10,964 nt of DNA from NCBI GenBank assembly GCA_938028585.1, contig CALIZH010000236.1, positions 1-10,964 of the forward strand, read 5' to 3'. The notes under the pieces are model-generated. The model was given only the letters and a program-made list of their open reading frames with translations, was not told the DNA's origin and did not search any database. Of the stretch, positions 1 through 5,784 are shown piece after piece. The translations under genes were made by a program, and so were the position numbers. This DNA is from an uncultured Actinomyces sp. GTDB taxonomy: Bacteria; Actinomycetota; Actinomycetes; Actinomycetales; Actinomycetaceae. Numbering within the stretch: the first letter of the stretch is position 1; every line of letters starts with the position of its first letter.

Positions 1-122
1 GGTGCTTGTTGGACTTCAGCGAGCGTTTCTCTCACGCCGACGCAGAATCTCTTCCTTTCAAGGTGTGGGCAATCCCTCGAATCCGTTTCGTGAGCATCTG
101 CCCTTCGCCTGCTTGCTTTCCC

Positions 123-146
123 TATAGTTCATAGTGTGGATTGAAC
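123..146 (+). promoter_or_regulatory. Candidate -10 box and inverted repeat upstream of permease-PNP unit
   Basis: TATAGT at 123-128 matches a sigma-70/HrdB-type -10 box in five of six positions. No convincing -35 lies at the usual distance. An imperfect operator-like element overlaps it: GTTCA at 127-131 and TGAAC at 142-146 form an inverted repeat with a 10-nt spacer. A second inverted repeat, TGTGG (135-139) and CCACA (148-152), is interleaved with it. These could be a regulator site for the purine salvage unit, but short repeats of this kind arise by chance. I see no gene in bases 1-189; they may hold the distal end of an upstream region. Confidence 0.3.
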
Positions 147-189
147 GCCACATGAACTGCGGGAAGACGAATGCAGAGGAGCATTGTTC

Positions 190-1653
190 ATGAGTGAGAC
201 CACTCAGGTTTCGTCTGGTCTAAACATCGAGATGGCCGGCCTAGATGTGATCCCCGAATCCGAAAGAAAAGGCACGCCATCGTCCTTATTCATGCCTTGG
301 TTTGCCGCTAATATCTCTGTCCTCGGTATTTCCTGGGGTTCGTGGGTGCTGGGCTTTGGCCTTTCACTCACGCAGGCCATTCTTGTCAGCGTTGTTGGCG
401 TTGCACTCTCATTCCTTCTGTGTGGACTGATCGCTATCGCCGGCAAGCGAGGATCTGCACCGACCCTTGTACTCTCTCGCGCGGCATTCGGATATAACGG
501 AAACCGTATCTCCGCAGCAATCTCCTGGATCCTCACTGTTGGGTGGGAGACCTTCCTTGCCATCATGGCGGTTCAGGCAACCGCGACCGTCATGGGAGCG
601 CTTGGTTTCAGCAACCACCTGCTTGCACAGATCATAGCCTTGGTCGTCGTTGTTGTCCTTGCAGCAGGAGCGGGCATCCTCGGATTTGAAGCGATCATGA
701 AAGTCCAAACATGGATCACCTGGGCGACGGCAATCCTCACGATCGTCTACCTTCTGCTCTCGGCCTCGACAATCAACTTCGCGGTCCTTTCCGCACGTCC
801 CGCAGCTCCCTTCGCAATGCTCCTGGGTGCGATGTGCATGCTTATGGTTGGTTTTGGTTTTGGATGGATTAACGCAGCTGCGGACTATTCGCGCTACCTT
901 CCTCGCAAGGCCTCGACCGCCGGTGTCGTCGGCTGGACGACCGCAGGTGCTGCGCTGCCTGTCATTATCCTGGTGATCTTCGGTGTGCTGTTGGTTGGCT
1001 CCAACTATGACACCCTCTCTGAAGCCATCGGCAATGACCCGATCGGCGCGCTGACAACAATTCTTCCGACCTGGTTCCTGATCCCCTTTGCGATCGTTGC
1101 AATCCTTGGTCTTGTTGGTGGAATTGTTATGGACATCTATTCCTCTGGCCTCTCGCTCTTGGCAACTGGCGTCCCGGTGACCCGCCCCGTAGCCACCGCA
1201 ATTGACGGCACCATCATGACCATCGGAACGATCGTCGTTGTCTTCTTCGCCGATTCTTTCCTCACTCCTTTCACTGCCTTCCTCACAACCCTTGGCGTGG
1301 TCATTGCCACCTGGGGCGGCGTCATGCTTGCTGACATCGCGCTCCGTCATCAGGACTACGACGAGCCCTCACTCTTCACATCAACGGGACGCTACGGTTC
1401 CGTTAACTGGGGAGCAATCGTCACACTCGCTGTCGGTTCCTTCGTTGGCTGGGGCTTTGTTGTCAATGCGAATGCCTCGTGGCTTGCATGGCAGGGCTAT
1501 CTCCTTGGCCCGCTCGGAGGTCGAGAGGGAGATTGGGCCGGTTCCAACATCGGAATCCTTCTTGCCCTTCTCGTAGGCTTCTGCGGATATTGGCTGACCA
1601 GTGCGCGCCGCGTTCGTGCGCAGGAAGCCACCCCTTCCCACACGCTCGGCTAA
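190..1653 (+). CDS. NCS1-family nucleobase:cation symporter (cytosine/purine permease-like)
   Basis: An integral membrane transporter of 487 aa, within the usual size of the NCS1 (cytosine/purine/uracil/thiamine/allantoin permease) family, which imports nucleobases or related compounds with a cation. The hydrophobic profile fits about 12 membrane segments starting near residue 35. Family features are the N-terminal stretch with IPESER (21-26), the segment leading to PTLVLSRAAFG (91-101), and the AADYSRYLP motif (230-238) typical of NCS1 proteins. A TTG start six bases upstream is possible, but ATG at 190 has AGAGGAGC (174-181) at proper spacing, while the TTG would be almost touching it. The PNP gene follows after 19 bases, so the two are probably co-transcribed. 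That suggests the transported base is a substrate or product of that enzyme. The exact substrate (adenine, cytosine, other) cannot be read from the sequence. Confidence 0.88.
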   Translation: MSETTQVSSGLNIEMAGLDVIPESERKGTPSSLFMPWFAANISVLGISWGSWVLGFGLSLTQAILVSVVGVALSFLLCGLIAIAGKRGSAPTLVLSRAAFGYNGNRISAAISWILTVGWETFLAIMAVQATATVMGALGFSNHLLAQIIALVVVVVLAAGAGILGFEAIMKVQTWITWATAILTIVYLLLSASTINFAVLSARPAAPFAMLLGAMCMLMVGFGFGWINAAADYSRYLPRKASTAGVVGWTTAGAALPVIILVIFGVLLVGSNYDTLSEAIGNDPIGALTTILPTWFLIPFAIVAILGLVGGIVMDIYSSGLSLLATGVPVTRPVATAIDGTIMTIGTIVVVFFADSFLTPFTAFLTTLGVVIATWGGVMLADIALRHQDYDEPSLFTSTGRYGSVNWGAIVTLAVGSFVGWGFVVNANASWLAWQGYLLGPLGGREGDWAGSNIGILLALLVGFCGYWLTSARRVRAQEATPSHTLG

Positions 1654-1672
1654 CAGTTGAGGAAGGTGTGCT

Positions 1673-2476
1673 TTGACAGCTGATCCCCGTTTTTCTTCTG
1701 TTCTTTTCGACCCCGAGGCCACTGCCGCCGCGGAGCAGATTCGCGCCCTTTGCGGGGGAGTTCCCTTCGCATTGGTCGTCTTGGGATCGGGCTTAGCAGA
1801 CGCGCTTAACGACCAGTGGGGAGAGCCATCGGCATCGCAGCCTTTGGGGGCACTTCCCGGTGTGAGCGCCCCGGTTGCGGATGGACACCGCAATGAACTT
1901 CGTGTCTACATGCGCGAATGCGGCCCCGTTCTGGTTGCAACCGGACGAACTCATCTGTATGAGGGACACGGGCCTCTTGCTGTCACCGCGCTGATCCGTG
2001 CGGCTGCGTGCGCGGGTATCCAACGCGCAATTGTCACCAATGCGAATGGATGCCTGCGCGACTGGTCCTTGGGTGATGTCATGATCATTACGGATCACAT
2101 GAATCTCAGCGGTTCCTCGCCATTTGATGGACCCCTATTTGTCGATATCTCACAGGTTTGGGACAGTGAGATGAGCAAGAGGATGCGTGAACACTGCAGT
2201 CGAGAGGGGACTTACGCCTTCCTTCGTGGGCCTGAGTATCAAACAGGCGCAGAAAGTCGGGCCTTAGTGCAATTGGGCGCTGATTGCGTTGGGATGTCGA
2301 CCGTTCTTGAGGCAATAACCGCTCACGCACTCGGAGTGCGTGTTGCCGGCATGTCAGTTGTCTCAGACTTGTCTTTCGCCCAGGCACAAACCGACCCGCA
2401 AGACGTTGTGGATGCCGCGCGAAAGGCATCCACAACGGTCGTTGCCGGTATCGAGGCCGCGCTGGGCGCGGAGTGA
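1673..2476 (+). CDS. Purine nucleoside phosphorylase-like protein with variant base-binding residues
   Basis: A cytoplasmic phosphorylase of the trimeric PNP/MTAP family (267 aa, normal length), which splits purine nucleosides with phosphate into free base and ribose-1-phosphate. Visible family motifs are GSGL (38-41, phosphate loop), GRTHLYEGH (91-99, with the conserved His94), TNANGCL (122-128, usually TNAAGGL), DHMNLSG (141-147), GPEYQT (186-191) and GADCVGMST (202-210). Compared by eye with human PNP, Glu201 is Gln190, Asn243 is Asp232 and His257 is Pro242. The first two read the purine 6-position and N1/N7; an Asp at the Asn243 position is also found in MTAP, which takes 6-aminopurines. 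I therefore infer a preference for adenosine-like rather than inosine/guanosine-like substrates. The start is TTG, preceded by GAGGAAGG (1659-1666) at 6-nt spacing; nearby GTG codons are out of frame. It is probably co-transcribed with the permease. A 13-bp perfect hairpin lies in its 3' end. Confidence 0.85.
   Translation: MTADPRFSSVLFDPEATAAAEQIRALCGGVPFALVVLGSGLADALNDQWGEPSASQPLGALPGVSAPVADGHRNELRVYMRECGPVLVATGRTHLYEGHGPLAVTALIRAAACAGIQRAIVTNANGCLRDWSLGDVMIITDHMNLSGSSPFDGPLFVDISQVWDSEMSKRMREHCSREGTYAFLRGPEYQTGAESRALVQLGADCVGMSTVLEAITAHALGVRVAGMSVVSDLSFAQAQTDPQDVVDAARKASTTVVAGIEAALGAE
2404..2437. repeat. Perfect 13-bp inverted repeat inside the PNP 3' coding end
   Basis: Bases 2404-2416 (CGTTGTGGATGCC) are the exact reverse complement of 2425-2437, with an 8-nt loop (GCGCGAAA). 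The hairpin lies in codons for roughly residues 244-255 of the PNP and ends about 40 bases before its stop. No T-tract follows. The convergent lyase gene begins its 3' end at 2505, with only 28 bases between the two stops, so this hairpin may take over the role of an absent intergenic terminator or protect the mRNA end. That role is an inference; the symmetry itself is directly visible. Confidence 0.7.
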
Positions 2477-2504
2477 ACGACTGGCGCAGGCTGTGGAGAA
2501 AGGC

Positions 2505-3668
2505 CTAAAGAACGCCTAGAACCCGTGAAACCAATTCTTCGGTAACCTGCGGTGAACACGCCAAGTTCACGCGCACCCACTTCGAGTATCGCTCACCCAG
2601 GGTGATTCCTTCGTTTGTTGCGATGTGCGCGCGTTGGAGCAGTGTCTTGGAAGGGTTCGGGCCCAACTCTGGGTAGGCCTCGAAACCCCACCAAGTCAGG
2701 TAGGTTGCCTGCGGGGGACGGAAGTCGATCTCGGTGGGTGTCAGCGCCTCGGTAACGGTGCGGATATTGCCTTCGATGACGGAAAGGACTTCGTGCTGCC
2801 AGTCATCACCGTTTGTGTAGGCCTCGATTGTGCCTAGCGCACCAATTGTTGAGGTTGAATGGGGGAGCTTCTCCTGGCACAGGCGATCCCAACGCGTGCG
2901 CAATTCCTGATCGGGAACGATGACCTGAGCATTTGGTAGCCCGGCAATATTCCAGCCCTTTGTTGCCGCAGTTGCGGTGATCGTATGCGCTGCAAATTCT
3001 GCGCCCAGTCGCGCATAGGAGGTAAAGCCTCGGCCACCCAAAACCAGAGGGGAGTGGATTTCATCCGCAAAGATCAAAGCGTCGTACTGGGACACCAGCA
3101 TCTGCAAAGCTCGCATCTCGGACTCTGTTAACACGCGCCCCACGGGGTTCCACGGATTGCAGAGAATTACTAGGCCAGCCCCGGCCTCGAGACCTGCCTT
3201 AATTCCCTCAAGGTCAAGGGTCCAGCCGCCCGGGTACGCATCATCGTGCAAGGAGGGTACGTCGATAACCGGGTGGCCCAGTGCGGGAGGAATTGTCAAG
3301 AATGGCATGTATGCGGGAGTCGGCACGATAACCGGTGATCCGGGACGCACCATGTGCTGAATCATTACTTCCAAGGCCGGAAGAACAGCGGGTGCCATGC
3401 GAATTGAATCAACTTCAAGATCCCAGCCGAAGCGCTTCTTTTGGAAGTGTGCAGTAGCTTGGGCAACCTCCGGCTCAAGCCAACGGGGGTTGTAGCCCAG
3501 CAAACCTTCGCGAATCGCGCGGGTCATTCGCTCCTCGACACAAGGAGCGGTACCGAAATCCATCTCTGCAACCCAGGCGCCCAAGACGTCACTGCCGTCC
3601 GCGGGCTTAACTCCCGTCCACTTCAGTGAACCAATGCGACGGAGTTCCTCAGCGCTGCAAAAATCCAT
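2505..3668 (-). CDS. MalY/PatB-family PLP-dependent C-S lyase / aminotransferase (cystathionine beta-lyase type)
   Basis: A cytoplasmic fold-type I PLP enzyme of 387 aa, matching the roughly 390-aa MalY/PatB family. Members cleave cystathionine to homocysteine, pyruvate and ammonia, and some act as aminotransferases or cysteine-conjugate lyases. Motifs in order: WVAEMDF (32-38), substrate-loop PTPAYMPF (116-123), NPWNPVGRV (171-179), FADEIHSPL (200-208, with the PLP-pairing Asp202), TKGWNIAGLPNA (236-247, with the PLP lysine Lys237) and RVNLA (366-370, with the carboxylate-binding Arg366). The frame stays open upstream to 3836, but those 56 codons resemble nothing in the family. ATG at 3668 begins the usual N-terminus and has a GGAAAGAAG-like ribosome site upstream. 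It is convergent with the PNP gene and divergent from gltX, so it is probably transcribed alone. The lyase role in methionine synthesis is the most likely; the precise substrate is not determined. Confidence 0.87.
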   Translation of the reverse strand: MDFCSAEELRRIGSLKWTGVKPADGSDVLGAWVAEMDFGTAPCVEERMTRAIREGLLGYNPRWLEPEVAQATAHFQKKRFGWDLEVDSIRMAPAVLPALEVMIQHMVRPGSPVIVPTPAYMPFLTIPPALGHPVIDVPSLHDDAYPGGWTLDLEGIKAGLEAGAGLVILCNPWNPVGRVLTESEMRALQMLVSQYDALIFADEIHSPLVLGGRGFTSYARLGAEFAAHTITATAATKGWNIAGLPNAQVIVPDQELRTRWDRLCQEKLPHSTSTIGALGTIEAYTNGDDWQHEVLSVIEGNIRTVTEALTPTEIDFRPPQATYLTWWGFEAYPELGPNPSKTLLQRAHIATNEGITLGERYSKWVRVNLACSPQVTEELVSRVLGVL

Positions 3669-3723
3669 GCGAAAACTTCTTTCCAAACGTGCCCAAAAAG
3701 GCAAAGTGTGTGAGCTACCTCCC

Positions 3724-3754
3724 AGTGTAAGGGGAGTGGTGATAATTCGGAATT
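3724..3754 (-). promoter_or_regulatory. Candidate promoter of the MalY-type gene with overlapping palindrome
   Basis: On the minus strand TACACT (3729-3724) fits the actinobacterial TANNNT -10 pattern. It lies 17 bases downstream of TTCCGA (3752-3747), a weak -35. Transcription would start near 3717, leaving a leader of about 50 nt. An 11-bp perfect palindrome, AATTCGGAATT (3744-3754), covers the -35 and could be a repressor site. Both elements are short and the call is tentative. Confidence 0.3.
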
Positions 3755-3794
3755 CGCCTTCATGGTGTGAGCGAAGGTAACAGTGCGCGCATCC

Positions 3795-3840
3795 TTCAAT
3801 GGGGGGAGAGTCCCTGCTCAGTCCTCGCACACCCATTGAA
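3795..3840. repeat. Perfect 9-bp inverted repeat with 28-nt interior, abutting the gltX -35
   Basis: TTCAATGGG (3795-3803) and CCCATTGAA (3832-3840) are exact reverse complements. The interior can form two small nested stems, GGG/CCC (3804-3806 with 3812-3814) and TGC/GCA (3815-3817 with 3827-3829), so a transcript could fold as a small three-way junction. The right arm ends directly against TTGACG (3841-3846), the best -35 for gltX. It could be a two-part operator or a structured RNA; neither is shown. Confidence 0.5.
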
Positions 3841-3873
3841 TTGACGCAGGCGCAATAAGAAGGGGGCTAAACT
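3841..3873 (+). promoter_or_regulatory. Candidate gltX promoter, possibly giving a near-leaderless mRNA
   Basis: TTGACG (3841-3846) is a near-perfect -35 and TAAACT (3868-3873) a good TANNNT -10. The spacer is 21 nt, longer than the optimal 17-18, which weakens the pair. The -10 ends only 8 bases before the gltX ATG, so transcription would start at or within a couple of bases of the start codon. Leaderless transcripts are common in actinobacteria. AGGGGA (3874-3879) is too close to the ATG to be a normal Shine-Dalgarno, and AGAAGGGGG (3858-3866) is too far. Confidence 0.4.
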
Positions 3874-3881
3874 AGGGGATT

Positions 3882-5390
3882 ATGAGTGTGACTACTGCAA
3901 GTGGCGCTGATGTTCGCGTCCGATTCTGCCCCTCGCCGACTGGAACCCCCCACGTAGGAATGGTCCGTACCTGCCTCTTCAACTGGGCATACGCGCGCCA
4001 TACCGGAGGCACCTTCGTCTTCCGTATCGAAGACACCGATGCTGCCCGCGATTCTCAAGAATCTTTCGACCAGATTCTTGACTCGCTGAACTGGCTGGGA
4101 CTGGACTGGGATGAAGGCGTCGGTAAGGGTGGCCCGCACCCGCCGTACCGCCAGAGCGAGCGCATGGACATCTACCGCGATGTCGCCGCGAAGCTGCTTG
4201 AAGCCGGTTACGCCTACGAATCCTTCTCAACTCCAGAAGAGGTTGAGGCTCGTCACCTGGCCAAGGGTGAAGACCCCAAGCTCGGTTACGACGGTTTTGA
4301 CCGCGACCTTAGTGAAGAGCAAATTGCTGCCTATCGCGCTGAAGGTCGTCAGCCGGTTCTGCGCCTGCGCATGCCTGACGAGGACATTACCTTCACTGAC
4401 CTGATCCGCGGCGAGATTACCTTCAAGGCCGGCTCGGTCCCGGACTACGTGATTGTTCGCGCCAACGGTCACCCGCTGTACACGCTGGTCAACCCCGTTG
4501 ATGATGCACTCATGGAGATCACCCACGTCCTGCGTGGTGAAGATCTGCTCTCATCGACCCCACGTCAGATCGTTCTCTACCGTGCGCTGGAAGAACTGGG
4601 TATCGCCAAGTTCATGCCTCGCTTCGGTCACCTGCCCTACGTGATGGGTGAGGGAAATAAGAAGCTGTCCAAGCGGGACCCCGAATCGAACCTTCTCCTG
4701 CACCGCGAAGCCGGAATGATTCCCGAGGGCTTGAACAACTACCTGGCCCTGCTGGGTTGGTCGATCAGCCCCGATAATGACGTCTTCTCCATGGAGGAGA
4801 TGGCCGCGGCCTTCGATATCACCGATGTGAACCCGAACCCGGCACGCTTCGACCACAAGAAGTGCATCGCGATTAACGCCGAGCATATTCGTCTGCTTGC
4901 TCCGGATGATTTCCGAGGCCGCATCGTCCCCTTCCTTCACCGTGAGGGATTGGTTTCGGCTGACTCCTATGAGGAGCTGACCGCTGACGAGCAGAAGATT
5001 ATGCAGCACGCTTCTCCGCTCATCCAGACCCGCATCCAGTTGCTGGGTGAGGCTCCTGGAATGCTGGGCTTCCTCTTTACTGAAGACGATGCACTTGAGT
5101 TGGATGAAAAGTCTGTATCGAAGCTCAAGGAGAATGCTCCCGAGGTTTTGGATGCAACGATTCACTACATCGAGAACTACGACGGCCCCTTCACAACCGA
5201 GGCTCTGGAGCATGCCCTTCGTGAACTGATCGTTGAGGGGATGGATATTAAACCTCGCGTGGCCTTTGGCCCGATTCGTGTGGCTGTCACCGGCCGCCAG
5301 GTTTCCCCGCCGCTGTTTGAGTCCATGGAGATCTTGGGCCGCGAAAGCGTGTTGAACCGTCTGCACGCTCTGCGTAACCAGCTGGGCTGA
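3882..5390 (+). CDS. gltX: Glutamyl-tRNA synthetase
   Basis: A cytoplasmic class Ib aminoacyl-tRNA synthetase of 502 aa, the normal bacterial GluRS size, which attaches glutamate to tRNA-Glu. In bacteria without GlnRS it also charges tRNA-Gln, for later amidation by GatCAB. The Rossmann-fold signature reads HVGM (24-27) in the context FCPSPTGTPHVGM, the usual actinobacterial variant of HIGH. The second signature is KLSKR (261-265, KMSKS type). FRIEDTD (47-53), YRQSER (89-94) and HVLRGEDLL (215-223) are further GluRS hallmarks. The zinc-knuckle cysteines of the E. coli enzyme are absent (GYAYESFSTPEE, 109-120), as in actinobacterial homologues. The C-terminal helical domain that reads the anticodon follows from about residue 330. 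The genes for tRNA-Gln(CUG) and tRNA-Glu(CUC), the likely substrates, lie just downstream. Whether it charges both tRNAs is inferred from family knowledge. Confidence 0.97.
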   Translation: MSVTTASGADVRVRFCPSPTGTPHVGMVRTCLFNWAYARHTGGTFVFRIEDTDAARDSQESFDQILDSLNWLGLDWDEGVGKGGPHPPYRQSERMDIYRDVAAKLLEAGYAYESFSTPEEVEARHLAKGEDPKLGYDGFDRDLSEEQIAAYRAEGRQPVLRLRMPDEDITFTDLIRGEITFKAGSVPDYVIVRANGHPLYTLVNPVDDALMEITHVLRGEDLLSSTPRQIVLYRALEELGIAKFMPRFGHLPYVMGEGNKKLSKRDPESNLLLHREAGMIPEGLNNYLALLGWSISPDNDVFSMEEMAAAFDITDVNPNPARFDHKKCIAINAEHIRLLAPDDFRGRIVPFLHREGLVSADSYEELTADEQKIMQHASPLIQTRIQLLGEAPGMLGFLFTEDDALELDEKSVSKLKENAPEVLDATIHYIENYDGPFTTEALEHALRELIVEGMDIKPRVAFGPIRVAVTGRQVSPPLFESMEILGRESVLNRLHALRNQLG

Positions 5391-5408
5391 GCCCTTAACT
5401 GACTCCTG

Positions 5409-5460
5409 ATCGCAGGCACGTGGCACTCATCAAATATGATCAGTGCCACGTGCCTGCGAT
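5409..5460. terminator. Long perfect hairpin after gltX, probable U-poor terminator
   Basis: Nineteen bases at 5409-5427 are exactly complementary to 5442-5460. After one C/C mismatch the inner ATCA (5429-5432) pairs with TGAT (5437-5440) around an AATA loop, giving a stem of about 24 positions. It begins 18 bases after the gltX stop. Only three T residues follow, so it is not a classic poly-U terminator; strong hairpins without U-tracts are reported as terminators in actinobacteria. It separates gltX from the tRNA genes. Each arm contains CACGTG, itself a palindrome. The rest of 5391-5535 shows no gene, and the tRNA promoter could not be placed with confidence. Confidence 0.7.
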
Positions 5461-5535
5461 TTGGCATCTGAAGCGCATTTGAGTATTCTTTTCTCTTGTC
5501 GCCGCCTTGGGTTTAGACCTAAGCGGATTGCGCCA

Positions 5536-5610
5536 TGGGGTATGGTGTAATTGGCAGCACGAGTGATTCTGGTTCATTTAGTCTAGGTTCGAGTCCTGGT
5601 ACCCCAGCCA
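5536..5610 (+). tRNA. tRNA-Gln (anticodon CUG), CCA encoded
   Basis: A complete cloverleaf can be drawn. The acceptor stem TGGGGTA (5536-5542) pairs with TACCCCA (5600-5606), the discriminator is G5607, and CCA is encoded (5608-5610). The D-arm spans GTGT to GCAC with an AATTGGC-type loop. The anticodon stem AGTGA (5562-5566) pairs with TCATT (5574-5578, one G-U). The loop TTCTGGT holds anticodon CTG at 5569-5571. The T-arm is CTAGG-TTCGAGT-CCTGG (5583-5599). It reads CAG codons for glutamine. A second tRNA gene follows after 26 bases, suggesting one precursor transcript. Confidence 0.96.
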
Positions 5611-5628
5611 TCGCAAGACTTCTTGCGA
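5611..5628 (+). repeat. Short hairpin in the tRNA-Gln / tRNA-Glu spacer
   Basis: TCGCAAG (5611-5617) and CTTGCGA (5622-5628) form a perfect 7-bp stem with an ACTT loop. It starts on the base right after the encoded CCA of tRNA-Gln. In a joint tRNA precursor it would sit exactly between the two tRNAs and could guide RNase cleavage. There is no T-tract, so it is unlikely to end transcription. Confidence 0.6.
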
Positions 5629-5636
5629 GTTGAAAG

Positions 5637-5709
5637 GCCCCCATCGTCTAGCGGCCTAGGACGACGCCCTCTCACGGCGTTAACACCGGTTCAAATCCGG
5701 TTGGGGGTA
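5637..5709 (+). tRNA. tRNA-Glu (anticodon CUC), CCA not encoded
   Basis: The acceptor stem GCCCCCA (5637-5643) pairs with TGGGGGT (5702-5708), with the G1-U72 pair seen in many tRNA-Glu; the discriminator is A5709. The anticodon stem ACGCC (5664-5668) pairs with GGCGT (5676-5680). The loop CTCTCAC holds anticodon CTC at 5671-5673. The T-arm CCGG-TTCAAAT-CCGG is clear. The bases after the discriminator read CAG, so CCA must be added enzymatically, unlike the neighbouring tRNA-Gln. It reads GAG codons. A strong terminator follows within 10 bases. Confidence 0.96.
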
Positions 5710-5717
5710 CAGATACC

Positions 5718-5742
5718 AGCAGGGCTTCGGCCCTGCTTTTTT
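5718..5742 (+). terminator. Rho-independent terminator of the tRNA unit
   Basis: AGCAGGGC (5718-5725) and GCCCTGCT (5730-5737) form a perfect 8-bp GC-rich stem closed by the very stable TTCG tetraloop. A run of six T residues (5737-5742) follows. It ends transcription of the tRNA-Gln/tRNA-Glu unit and isolates it from the glycosyltransferase gene, whose start lies 42 bases further on. Confidence 0.93.
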
Positions 5743-5784
5743 GTTAGCTGCGCTGCTGCCCTTGGCATCTGCAAGAATAAAAGC

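Noticed and set aside
184..189. TTG start two codons upstream of the permease ATG
   Set aside because: The AGAGGAGC ribosome site would lie only about two bases from it; spacing fits the ATG at 190.
409..1350. Long minus-strand open frame (313 codons) opposite the permease
   Set aside because: Its composition is extremely charged and histidine/aspartate-rich with no fold or motif, typical of the antisense of a hydrophobic membrane-protein gene; the plus-strand gene is clearly real.
3669..3836. 56-codon N-terminal extension of the MalY-type protein
   Set aside because: No similarity to the family N-terminus; the region carries promoter-like elements and inverted repeats, and ATG at 3668 has a ribosome site.
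3669..3881. Possible riboswitch or T-box in the leaders of the lyase or gltX
   Set aside because: I found no T-box core, SAM-type or other known aptamer signature on either strand; only simple inverted repeats are present.
4551..5426. Minus-strand open frame (291 codons) opposite gltX
   Set aside because: Antisense to a strongly conserved synthetase, no recognisable domain, no ribosome site; a shadow of the GC-rich codon pattern.
5623..5784. N-terminal extension of the glycosyltransferase frame
   Set aside because: It runs across tRNA-Glu and its terminator, and the conserved GT4 N-terminus begins at the ATG at 5785.
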